Below, in pieces: positions 16,744 through 25,343 of a stretch of DNA of 64,000 bases (the first letter of the stretch is position 1; every line of letters starts with the position of its first letter). The translations under genes and the position numbers were made by a program. Origin of the DNA: Caminibacter pacificus (lineage in GTDB: Bacteria > Campylobacterota > Campylobacteria > Campylobacterales > Nautiliaceae); assembly GCF_003752135.1 (NCBI RefSeq), contig NZ_RJVK01000003.1, positions 1 to 64,000 on the forward strand, read 5' to 3'. Below the pieces are notes generated by a model. The model ran no database searches, was not told the DNA's origin, and saw only the letters and a program-made list of their open reading frames with translations.

Positions 16744-17888
16744 TTTTGGTAATGCAAAATAATCAAATTGTCGGTATCGACAAATCTTTATTAAACTTTC
16801 TGAATATCGACTTACACAACCTTTCCGAAACAATTAATAAAATTGAGCTAGAAATAGCAGCTTTACAAAATAAACAAATTTCAATAAACAATAAAAATAT
16901 AAAAGTAATAAAAGTGGACTTGATTACACTTGAGGATTTATCATTATACGAGATAATCCCATCAAATGAAGCTGAAGTAGAAAAAACTTCTGAAGAACCT
17001 CTTATTCAGACTTCTGAAGAATTAGAAACAATCAAACCTATAGAAATAGAAACCCCTCAAATAAATTTAGACGAATACGTACCTATTACACCTGATTTAC
17101 AAAAAGAAGAAATACCGATTATTGAAGAAATAGACCAAAATCAAGAAACTTCTCCAAAAATTGAACTTGAAGAAGAATTATTCAACATTAAACCTGATAT
17201 TAAACCGCAAGAAGAAACAATTTCCGAACTTGAAAGTATTGTTTCTCAAACAAAAGAAACGATTCCGGTACCAGAATCTTCTGAAATATTACCACCAAAA
17301 GAAGAAATTCAAGAACCCGTAACTATCTCTATTTCTTTTGAAGACGAACTTTCAGAAGTTCAAGAAATCTTAAACCTACCTAAAGAAGAGGCTAAAAAAT
17401 TAATAGAAGAAGAAGTTAAACAAGCAGCCAAAGAACTCGGAATAGATGAAAATATGACAAAAGAGCTTTTAGTAGATTTATATAAACAAATTGAAAACGA
17501 AAAAGAAAATTTCCAAAAAGCTCTAAACGAGAAAAATTATGAAGAATTACATAAAGTCGCACACAAACTAAAAGGTGCCGCTTTAAATCTAAGACTTTCA
17601 AAACTCGCTTATATTTTAAAAGTAATAGACGAAAAATCAAAACAAAAAGCGGCAATTGATACGTTAAAAGAATTAGTTAATAAATTTTACGAATTTTTTG
17701 ACAAAATCAACGATAGACCAAAAGTTAATATTTCTCCGGAGATAAGAGAAATTATTATGAAAACGGTTCAAGATTATTTAGAAACACAAAATGAAAAAAA
17801 ATTCAAAAAAGACAAAAAATACATTGAAAAATTACTCAATCAAAAAATTGACTCTATTGATGATTTAAAAAACATCTTAAAAGGTTAA
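16740..17888 (+). CDS. Hpt-domain phosphotransfer protein with long acidic linker
   Basis: The 382-aa protein has three parts. An N-terminal domain of about 75 residues (MILVMQNNQIVGIDKSLLNFL) looks like a partial PAS-type fold. A long Pro/Glu/Ile-rich low-complexity linker spans about 80-210. A C-terminal Hpt four-helix bundle carries the phosphoacceptor motif HKLKGAA (about residue 278) and an extra helical tail. Hpt proteins pass phosphate between receiver domains. The hybrid kinase and lone receiver encoded downstream in the same operon are natural partners. The acidic linker probably acts as a flexible tether. Confidence 0.82.
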   Translation: MILVMQNNQIVGIDKSLLNFLNIDLHNLSETINKIELEIAALQNKQISINNKNIKVIKVDLITLEDLSLYEIIPSNEAEVEKTSEEPLIQTSEELETIKPIEIETPQINLDEYVPITPDLQKEEIPIIEEIDQNQETSPKIELEEELFNIKPDIKPQEETISELESIVSQTKETIPVPESSEILPPKEEIQEPVTISISFEDELSEVQEILNLPKEEAKKLIEEEVKQAAKELGIDENMTKELLVDLYKQIENEKENFQKALNEKNYEELHKVAHKLKGAALNLRLSKLAYILKVIDEKSKQKAAIDTLKELVNKFYEFFDKINDRPKVNISPEIREIIMKTVQDYLETQNEKKFKKDKKYIEKLLNQKIDSIDDLKNILKG

Positions 17889-17891
17889 TGA

Positions 17892-18332
17892 ATGAAAAAA
17901 ATCGTTTTGTTTTTATCGATACTCATAATGTTAAATGCGTTTGATTTTACTTTTACTCAAGCATTTATGGAGTTCAACAAAGGAGTAAAACTCGAAAAAA
18001 CCAATCCTAAAGCGGCTCAAAGACATTTTAAAAAAGCTTTTGAACTAATTAAACAATTAAAAAACAAAGACTCTTCTCAAGTTTATTATTTACTCGGAAG
18101 AATGTATTGTAACGGATGGGGAGTCAAAAAAAATTACAAATTAGCAGAAAAATATTTTTTACGTGCTTTAAAACTCGGAAATAAAAGAGTTCATTGTTGT
18201 ATTGCAAGACTTTATATTAGAGAAGGAAAGCCCGAACTTGCAAAAGAGCATCTAAAATATGCTCTTTCTCATAGTGAAATAGCAAACTATTGTAGTGATA
18301 TAGACCAACAAACACTTAAGGAGATAAAATGA
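17892..18332 (+). CDS. Exported Sel1/TPR-repeat protein
   Basis: The 146-aa protein has a signal peptide (MKKIVLFLSILIMLNAF), then helical repeats of Sel1 type: YYLLGRMYCNGWGVKKNYKLAEKYFLRAL is one complete repeat, followed by a TPR-like hairpin. Four cysteines in the mature part (C121-type CC pair in VHCCIARLY among them) suggest disulfides, similar to Helicobacter cysteine-rich proteins, though this is only a resemblance. It lies between the Hpt and hybrid-kinase genes (4-nt overlap with the latter), so a periplasmic accessory role for the kinase sensor domain is plausible but unproven. Confidence 0.7.
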   Translation: MKKIVLFLSILIMLNAFDFTFTQAFMEFNKGVKLEKTNPKAAQRHFKKAFELIKQLKNKDSSQVYYLLGRMYCNGWGVKKNYKLAEKYFLRALKLGNKRVHCCIARLYIREGKPELAKEHLKYALSHSEIANYCSDIDQQTLKEIK

Positions 18333-21300
18333 AAGGTTCATTACTAAGGCTAATTAGCCTTGCCATTTTCGTACCGACATTAATTCTGATGCTTATTAGT
18401 GGGTACTTTTTGTATCAAAACTTCACTAAGTATCAAAAAGTTCAAGAATCGATTAAATATTTGCAATTAGCTGAAAGATTAGAAAAAATGCTCGTTTACT
18501 TAGGACAAGAGAGGGGTGTTAGTTCTATTTATTCCGTATCAAAAGGACAATATCCTAATTCTAAAAAATTAATTAAACAAAAAAGAATGCTTTTCTCTCA
18601 ATCAATTGAAGAGATGAAAAAATTTATTAATGAAAATCCTGATTTTTATAATATCGTTCAACCTATTTTGAATATGACAAACAGATTACCAATTGTTAGA
18701 AAAAAAATAGATTCTTTTAAAGAAAACTATATTAAAAAATATTTCTTTAATTATTATACGGTACTTGAAAAATTAATTCTTGATACGCAAGCTAAAATTT
18801 TTAAACACTTCCCTGAAGAAATTAAAAAAACTTATGAAATCAAATTCCCGTTTGAAAAAATTATTGCATATTCCGGTATTGTAAGGGGTGTAGGTTCATA
18901 CTACATTACCGCCGATATTCCGATGTCGGAAGATATTTATAAAAAAGTATTTTTAAATTATTATCATTCAAAAAATATATTGCCTATTAAGCTTTTAAGC
19001 GAAAAAGACCAGGCAATGTATAACTCTAAAAATTTCAAAAAGACTGAAAAAGATATTCAAACAATTATTTTCTATTTACAACAAGCAAATAACGAATATT
19101 ATTTAACAGATAACTTTAACGGTTATCCGATAGACTCTATAGACTACTTTAACTTATTTACAAAAAGAATTAACTATTTCCAAAAAACTATTGCCGACTT
19201 GAATACATTAGTAAACCAACAACTTAATCAAATTACAACAAACGCAACTAAAAACTTGATTATAAACCTTGCTATTTTCTTACTTGGCGTATTGATTTTT
19301 ATCATTGGTCTTTATATTCAAAAACTTATCAAAGCTCACATTCAAGAACTTTCAGAACTACTTACTTCATTATCGCCTATCACAGGTGAAACTACAAAAA
19401 TCGACGTCGGTTCCGCCCAAGGTCTTCACAAAGCGGTCGAAACGGTTGAAAATGCAATCAAAATTACGCAAGAATCGATTAAAAAAGCCGAAGAAGCGAC
19501 AAAAGCGAAATCCCTATTCCTTGCAAATATGTCACACGAAATCAGAACACCTCTTAACGGAATTTTAGGTTTCCTTGAAATGTTAAGAACTACTTCTTTA
19601 AGTCCAGAACAAGAAGATTACGTAAACACAATCGAACAAAGTGCGAAAAACCTACTTCAAATCGTTAATAATATTCTTGACGTTTCAAAAATCGAAAGTA
19701 ACAAAGTTACTCTTGAAGAAATCGATTTTAAAGCTATCGACGAATTTGAAAACACACTTGAGCTTTTCTCAACTCCTTGTGCACAAAAAAATATTCAATA
19801 TGTCGCAGAAATATCACCTAATATTCCTAAAACTTTAAAAGGCGACATTTTAAAAATAAAAGAAATATTACAAAACTTAATTAGTAACGCGGTTAAATTT
19901 ACACATCCGGAAGGATTAATTAGTGTAAAAATTAAACTTCAAGATATTGTAAACGATAAAGCGAAAATCTATTTCGAAGTAAAAGACAGCGGTATAGGAC
20001 TAAGTGAAGAACAAAAAGAAAAAATATTCGAAGCATTTGCTCAAGCAGACGAATCCGTTACAAGAAAATACGGCGGTACGGGTCTTGGACTTACAATCGT
20101 AAAAAATTATATTGAAATGATGGGTGGAAAAATCGATGTTGAGAGTGAAATAAATAAAGGAAGTAAATTCTTCTTTACTTTAGAGTTACCTATAGTAGAT
20201 AAAGACCCTAGATACAAAAGAAATACATTTAGCAATCTTACTTTCGCTATTTTAAATACATATAAAGACACACTAAGAAAAGATTATTCACTCGAATATC
20301 TAAATTACTTCGGTGCCGCTAAAATCGGATTTAATAATGCACCAGAACTTAGAAAAATCATGGATAACGAAAAAATAAACGGTATTATCGTTTTCGTAGA
20401 AGAATCTGATAAAGAAGAAATTGAAAAATTAATAAATATCGGTTTACCTATAATTACTATTTCTTCATATTCGCAAAAAGAATTTATCAACACTATTAAA
20501 CCTCAATTTGACGTTTACGATCCGAACGTACCTTCAAAAACATTCAAATTCCTAAGAGACGTCGCGGAAGAAAAATTTGTTAAAACAACTAAAACAACAA
20601 CAAAAGCGACAGAAAAACCTCTATATAAATTAAGAGCTTTAATCGCAGAAGATAACCCTATTAACTTAAAATTACTACAAACAACTCTAAAATCAATGGG
20701 TATACAAACTGATACGGCTGAAAACGGACTTATTGCGTTTAATAAATACTCAATGAATCCTGAAAAATATGACGTTATTTTCATGGACGTCCAAATGCCT
20801 GTAATGGACGGAGTTGAAGCCACTCAAGAAATTTTGGAATTTGAAAAAGAAGAAGGAATCCCTCACACTCCTATTATCGCAGTAACAGCTAACGTGTTAA
20901 AAGGTGATAGAGAAAGATTCCTAGGTGCCGGAATGGACGATTACATTTCAAAACCTATTGAGAAAAAAGAACTTCAAAGAGTACTTGAAAAAATCCAACA
21001 ACATAACTATTCGTTCGAATCACCTGAAAACGAACAAACGGTAGAAACTCAAGAAGAAATTGAAGAAATTAAAGTTGAACCAACAGTTAATCTTCAAACT
21101 ACAGCACCGACAAAAGAAAAAATTATCGTAGCAACGGAAAGTCCGTTTTTAGCAAGTTATTTTAAAAACGTACTAGATTTTGACTTTGAAACTGCTTCAA
21201 ACGTTAAACAATTAACGACAAAATTAGACCCTAATGCTAAAAATATTCTTTTAATTGAAGAAGATTTTAACAATGCCGATTTAAACAATCTATTAAAAAT

Positions 21301-21436
21301 CGTAAAAGCGGAAGTTCCTAATGTTAAAATAATTATCATCGGAGAGACTGAAAATGAGTTTGCAGATGATATAATTTCGGACTTAAATCCAGAAAATATT
21401 AAATCAACTATAAAAAGGTTAAGCAATGCAGAATAA
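18329..21436 (+). CDS. Hybrid histidine kinase with NIT (nitrate/nitrite-sensing) periplasmic domain
   Basis: The 1035-aa protein has transmembrane helices at about 8-30 and 308-328 flanking a periplasmic helical domain whose LGQERGVSSIYSVSKGQ segment is the NIT signature. A coiled coil leads to HisKA (SHEIRTPLNG, phosphoacceptor H403) and HATPase_c with N, G1 (DSGIGL) and G2 (KYGGTGLGL) boxes. A degenerate receiver-like segment follows at about 640-745, then an intact receiver with AEDN and D820 (FMDVQMP). A third receiver-like C-terminal segment (about 935-1035) lacks the usual DD pair. NIT domains bind nitrate or nitrite in known examples; the ligand here is inference. AAGGAG precedes the ATG. 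Confidence 0.88.
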   Translation: MKGSLLRLISLAIFVPTLILMLISGYFLYQNFTKYQKVQESIKYLQLAERLEKMLVYLGQERGVSSIYSVSKGQYPNSKKLIKQKRMLFSQSIEEMKKFINENPDFYNIVQPILNMTNRLPIVRKKIDSFKENYIKKYFFNYYTVLEKLILDTQAKIFKHFPEEIKKTYEIKFPFEKIIAYSGIVRGVGSYYITADIPMSEDIYKKVFLNYYHSKNILPIKLLSEKDQAMYNSKNFKKTEKDIQTIIFYLQQANNEYYLTDNFNGYPIDSIDYFNLFTKRINYFQKTIADLNTLVNQQLNQITTNATKNLIINLAIFLLGVLIFIIGLYIQKLIKAHIQELSELLTSLSPITGETTKIDVGSAQGLHKAVETVENAIKITQESIKKAEEATKAKSLFLANMSHEIRTPLNGILGFLEMLRTTSLSPEQEDYVNTIEQSAKNLLQIVNNILDVSKIESNKVTLEEIDFKAIDEFENTLELFSTPCAQKNIQYVAEISPNIPKTLKGDILKIKEILQNLISNAVKFTHPEGLISVKIKLQDIVNDKAKIYFEVKDSGIGLSEEQKEKIFEAFAQADESVTRKYGGTGLGLTIVKNYIEMMGGKIDVESEINKGSKFFFTLELPIVDKDPRYKRNTFSNLTFAILNTYKDTLRKDYSLEYLNYFGAAKIGFNNAPELRKIMDNEKINGIIVFVEESDKEEIEKLINIGLPIITISSYSQKEFINTIKPQFDVYDPNVPSKTFKFLRDVAEEKFVKTTKTTTKATEKPLYKLRALIAEDNPINLKLLQTTLKSMGIQTDTAENGLIAFNKYSMNPEKYDVIFMDVQMPVMDGVEATQEILEFEKEEGIPHTPIIAVTANVLKGDRERFLGAGMDDYISKPIEKKELQRVLEKIQQHNYSFESPENEQTVETQEEIEEIKVEPTVNLQTTAPTKEKIIVATESPFLASYFKNVLDFDFETASNVKQLTTKLDPNAKNILLIEEDFNNADLNNLLKIVKAEVPNVKIIIIGETENEFADDIISDLNPENIKSTIKRLSNAE

Positions 21437-21788
21437 GAAAATATTAATAGTTGATGATGACGCTATTAATCGTAAACTTTTAAGCGTAACGCTTAAAAAA
21501 ATCGGTTACGAAGTAATAGAAGCGGAAAACGGAGTGGAAGCTTTATCTAAAATCACTCCGGAAGTTTCTTTGGTACTTCTTGATTTAAAAATGCCGGTAA
21601 TGGACGGAATTCAATTTATGCAAGCTCTAAAAAACGAAAAACCTGAGTGTGTAAATATTCCTATTATTGTATTAACAACTGATGATGAAAAAAAAGAAGA
21701 CGCAAGACTGGCAGGAGCTCAAGAAGTACTAATAAAACCTATCAGTCCTATAGAACTTCCCGATAAAATAGCAAGCTATATTAAATAA
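21426..21788 (+). CDS. Single-domain response regulator (CheY-like)
   Basis: The 120-aa protein is one receiver domain with the acidic cluster DDD (10-12), phosphoacceptor D53 in LLDLKMPVMDG, T87-type TTDD and K109-type KP. There is no output domain, so it acts by protein contact or as a phosphate relay to the Hpt protein. It overlaps the hybrid kinase gene by 11 nt and ends the operon, 5 nt from the convergent mqnE stop. Confidence 0.92.
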   Translation: MQNKKILIVDDDAINRKLLSVTLKKIGYEVIEAENGVEALSKITPEVSLVLLDLKMPVMDGIQFMQALKNEKPECVNIPIIVLTTDDEKKEDARLAGAQEVLIKPISPIELPDKIASYIK

Positions 21789-21793
21789 GCTTG

Positions 21794-22846
21794 CTATTTA
21801 TACACTTTCAATTCGTTATACAAACTATCTCTCTCAACCGGTATAAATCCGGCATCTTTAATCTGAAAAATCAACTCTTCCATATCAAGCCCGTTTTTAG
21901 AAGCGGCACCTGCAGATGATTGTATTGATTCTTTTTGTATAGTTCCGTCGATATCATCAGCACCGTATTCTTGAGCGACAAGTGCAAGATTAAGAGTAAA
22001 AGTCGGCCAATAAGCCTTAATATGCGGGATATTATCCAAAATAATCCTGCTAATCGCTACTGTTTTTAATATTTCCACACCTGTTAAAAACTCTCTAACG
22101 TTTAGATAATTGTTTTTAGTTTGATATACAAGAGGAATAAAGGCATTAAAACCTCCCGTTTTTTCCTGAAGACGTCTTAATCTAAGCATATGGTCGATTC
22201 TATGTGCTCTATTTTCTATATGTCCAAAAAGCATTGTGGCGTTACTCTTTTTGCCTCTTTTATGCCAAAGCTCATGGATTTTCAACCAATTTTCACTACT
22301 TACTTTACCTTTGCAAATTCTATTTCTAACTTCTTCATCAAATATTTCAGCTCCACCACCCGGCATAGAATCCACACCGGCTTCAATCATATCATCAAGC
22401 ACCTCATCATAACTTTTACCGCTAAGCTCGCTAAAAAAATTTATCTCGGCCGCAGTAAATGCCTTTACATGAATATCGGGAAGCTCTTTTTTTATCTCTT
22501 TTACGATATTCATATAATAATCATACCCCACTTCCGGATTATGAGCAGATACTACATGAACTTCTTTAGCGCCTTTTTTATGCGCTTCTTTTGCAATCTC
22601 CACACACTCTTCAATCGAAAGGGTATAAGGATTCGGATTTTTTCTATGCGCCGAAAAAGCACAAAATTTACATACGTCTTTGCAGATATTAGAAGGATTT
22701 ATATGACGGTTGATATTAAAAAAAGTTTTTCTTCCGTGATATTTTTCTCTTATTTCGTTTGCTATTTTTCCTATAGTAAAAAGATCTTTTTCATAAAGCT
22801 TAAGACCATCTTCAATTGTAAATTTATCAAAATCGACTCTTTGCAT
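21794..22846 (-). CDS. mqnE: Aminofutalosine synthase MqnE (radical SAM)
   Basis: Radical-SAM enzyme that joins SAM-derived adenosyl to 3-[(1-carboxyvinyl)oxy]benzoate, an early step of the futalosine route to menaquinone. The 350-aa protein has CKDVCKFCAF as the CxxxCxxC [4Fe-4S] motif, NPSNIC just before it and a C-terminal SIQSSAGAAS segment. The ATG at 22846 is chosen: GAAGGGA lies upstream, and the longer frame would start at a GTG inside the glnD ribosome-binding region. The other mqn genes are not here. Menaquinone by this pathway is known in Campylobacterota. Confidence 0.92.
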   Translation of the reverse strand: MQRVDFDKFTIEDGLKLYEKDLFTIGKIANEIREKYHGRKTFFNINRHINPSNICKDVCKFCAFSAHRKNPNPYTLSIEECVEIAKEAHKKGAKEVHVVSAHNPEVGYDYYMNIVKEIKKELPDIHVKAFTAAEINFFSELSGKSYDEVLDDMIEAGVDSMPGGGAEIFDEEVRNRICKGKVSSENWLKIHELWHKRGKKSNATMLFGHIENRAHRIDHMLRLRRLQEKTGGFNAFIPLVYQTKNNYLNVREFLTGVEILKTVAISRIILDNIPHIKAYWPTFTLNLALVAQEYGADDIDGTIQKESIQSSAGAASKNGLDMEELIFQIKDAGFIPVERDSLYNELKVYK

Positions 22847-22895
22847 ATCCGTCCCTTCAAAAATTATGTGATAAAATACCACAAAAGGAGGAAAA

Positions 22896-25343
22896 ATGCA
22901 ACTAAACGAGCTTATTTACTCAAGTAATGACGACTTGCTTATAGCAAAAACGATAAAACAAGAGATAAAAAACTATTTAGAACAGATAAAAGTCGAAGGC
23001 GGAAAAGATTTTTTTGTAAAACATACAAAAAAAATGGACTATTTTTTAACGATTATTTATAAATACATTCTAAAAAAGAATTTTGAAGAGTTCAGACCTC
23101 CTATGAATAATATTCCCATTTCATTGGTAGCTTTGGGAAGCTACGGACGAGAGCAGTTATCGATTTATTCGGATATCGATATTATGATAGTCTATAAAGA
23201 CCTGCCGGGATACAATATTAAAAACATTATAGAAAACTTCATAACGATGCTTTGGGACTTGGGATTAAAAATCGGTCACAGAGTTCATGAACTAAACGAC
23301 CTTTTCCCCGCAAGTAACGAAGATATAACAATCAAAACGGCTATGCTTGAGAGTAGATTTATCACGGGTAGCAAATACTTATGGTACGAAACCGAAAACG
23401 TCTTAAATAAAATAAGAAATCACAATAAAAAAGAGTACATTTTAGCAAAATACGAAGAGATGAAACAAAGACACAAAAAATATCCTATTTCCATGGAGCC
23501 GAATATCAAAGACGGATTCGGCGGAATTAGAGATGCCAATACTCTTTTTTGGATAAACAAAGTAATTTTCAACTACCCTAACAACTCTTATTTGGTACCA
23601 AAATTTGCGGATGAAGAGAGCTTTAAAGAATATAGAAGCGCTCTTGAGTTTTTATTCAAAGTCAGAGTCTATCTACACCTCGTAGCAAAGAAAAAAATAG
23701 ACACCGTAAGACTTCAATACCAAAGAGAAATAGCTCTTAATATGGGATATGAAGACACAAGTAGATTATCGGCCGAGAGAAGATTCATAAAAGATTTATT
23801 AAAAGCGTTATGGAAAGTCAATACGTTTTGTGAAATAACTATCAAAAAATTAATCAAGCCGTATTTATACTCTATGCCTTATAAAACGGCAAAAGAAAAA
23901 AGAGTAGATAAGAATTTATATATTTGCGATGATATATTATATTCGACATTTTACACAAAAGAAGATTTCAAAACATATCTCAATAAAATTTTATCACTTC
24001 CGAAATTTTCAAAATGCGATATCTCAGTAACCGCAAACTTCAAATCAAAAAAAACAAACGCAAAAAAAACGGATATTAAAAAACTTTTTTACTCTCAAAA
24101 CGCTTATGCGATAATGTTCGCTTTATATCGAGCGGATAAGATAGAAGAGCTTATTCCTCCGTTTGAAAAAATCAAATATTTAGCTCAATTTGACGGATAT
24201 CATCAATATCCGGTAGATATTCACTCTTTATATACTCTAAAAGAGATAGAAAACGTTGAAATGTTTCAAAATCTAAAAGAAAAACAAAAAGCGCTTTTAA
24301 GATTTACGGCTTTCTTCCATGATTTAGGAAAAGGCAGAATCGAAGACCACTCTATTGTCGGAGCGAAAATAGCAAAAGAGTTTGCCGAACAGATTAATTT
24401 CGGAAACGAAGAGATAATAGCCAAGCTCATCAAACACCACACTTTAATGTCAAACGTCGCTCAAAGAGAAGATATATTCAACGACAAAGTAATACTTTCA
24501 TTTGCGTCCATTGTAGAAAACAAAGAGTTTTTGGATTATCTGTATATTTTAACAATCGCAGATATTAAAGCGGTAGGTCCGGGAGTGTTTAATGACTTTA
24601 AAGCCAATCTTTTAAAAACTCTTTACGAAAACACCTTAAGAGCCCTTGAAAATAAAGAATTAATCACTGAAACGGCAGCCAGAAAAAGAAAAGAAAAAAT
24701 TTTACAAAACAAAGAAGAGTTCAAAAATCTACCTCTAAAAATAAAAAAAGCGGCTCTAAATTCGCCTTCAACTCAATTTTTCTTGCAAAACTCAACAAAT
24801 GAAATAATAGAAATACTAAAATGGATTAACGACGTAGAAGATTACAAAGTAAAATTCGAAAACGACAAACATCTAATTATCCATTTAATCAAACACGACT
24901 CACTAAATTTTGCAATCGGATGGTTTTTGGAAAAACTGCAAAAACTAAATCTAAACCATCTATCAATCTACAAAATAGGCGAATATAAATATTTCAAAAT
25001 CGAATTCGATACCAAAGTAGACGAATACGATTTGCCTATAATCGAAGAGTATATAAAAAAAGCGTTTTCTCCTCAAAAAATTAAAAATAAAATCAAATTT
25101 AAAAATGAAGAGTTCGAAATCGACTGCAACCACTCTCAAAACTACGCTTTAGTAAAACTCAAAACTGCCGATAAAAAAGGTATAGTATCGACAATAATGG
25201 ATACCTTTGACAGATACGGCGTAAGCGTAGAAGACGTCAAAATTTCCACTCAAAAAAACATCGCAAGAGACCTCTTTATTATTCCTAAAGAGAGCCGATT
25301 TTGCGAAAAGAAAGATGAAATTCTTAAGGAGCTTTGTGAGTGA
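22896..25343 (+). CDS. glnD: [Protein-PII] uridylyltransferase / uridylyl-removing enzyme GlnD
   Basis: Bifunctional nitrogen sensor that uridylylates PII proteins when glutamine is low and removes UMP when it is high. The 815-aa protein has a nucleotidyltransferase motif GSYGRE (81-86) with metal ligands in YSDIDIM (D93, D95). A GlnD helical region follows, then an HD hydrolase motif FFHDLGKG (H475, D476) with KHHT, and at least one ACT domain at the C terminus (KTADKKGIVSTIMDTF). A strong AAAGGAGG site precedes the ATG. It is divergent from mqnE over about 50 bp and overlaps the downstream cyclase gene by GTGA. Confidence 0.9.
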   Translation: MQLNELIYSSNDDLLIAKTIKQEIKNYLEQIKVEGGKDFFVKHTKKMDYFLTIIYKYILKKNFEEFRPPMNNIPISLVALGSYGREQLSIYSDIDIMIVYKDLPGYNIKNIIENFITMLWDLGLKIGHRVHELNDLFPASNEDITIKTAMLESRFITGSKYLWYETENVLNKIRNHNKKEYILAKYEEMKQRHKKYPISMEPNIKDGFGGIRDANTLFWINKVIFNYPNNSYLVPKFADEESFKEYRSALEFLFKVRVYLHLVAKKKIDTVRLQYQREIALNMGYEDTSRLSAERRFIKDLLKALWKVNTFCEITIKKLIKPYLYSMPYKTAKEKRVDKNLYICDDILYSTFYTKEDFKTYLNKILSLPKFSKCDISVTANFKSKKTNAKKTDIKKLFYSQNAYAIMFALYRADKIEELIPPFEKIKYLAQFDGYHQYPVDIHSLYTLKEIENVEMFQNLKEKQKALLRFTAFFHDLGKGRIEDHSIVGAKIAKEFAEQINFGNEEIIAKLIKHHTLMSNVAQREDIFNDKVILSFASIVENKEFLDYLYILTIADIKAVGPGVFNDFKANLLKTLYENTLRALENKELITETAARKRKEKILQNKEEFKNLPLKIKKAALNSPSTQFFLQNSTNEIIEILKWINDVEDYKVKFENDKHLIIHLIKHDSLNFAIGWFLEKLQKLNLNHLSIYKIGEYKYFKIEFDTKVDEYDLPIIEEYIKKAFSPQKIKNKIKFKNEEFEIDCNHSQNYALVKLKTADKKGIVSTIMDTFDRYGVSVEDVKISTQKNIARDLFIIPKESRFCEKKDEILKELCE

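Noticed and set aside
22847-22882. GTG start extending MqnE by 12 residues
   Set aside because: It overlaps the glnD ribosome-binding region and the ATG at 22846 has a good GAAGGGA site and family-like start.
22190-22927. Open frame of 245 codons antisense to mqnE
   Set aside because: It translates to Phe/Ile/Lys-rich sequence with no family features and lies wholly over a well-supported gene.
23046-25340. Possible frameshift or split in GlnD because its sequence is divergent
   Set aside because: The frame is continuous from the nucleotidyltransferase motif through HD to ACT with normal length.
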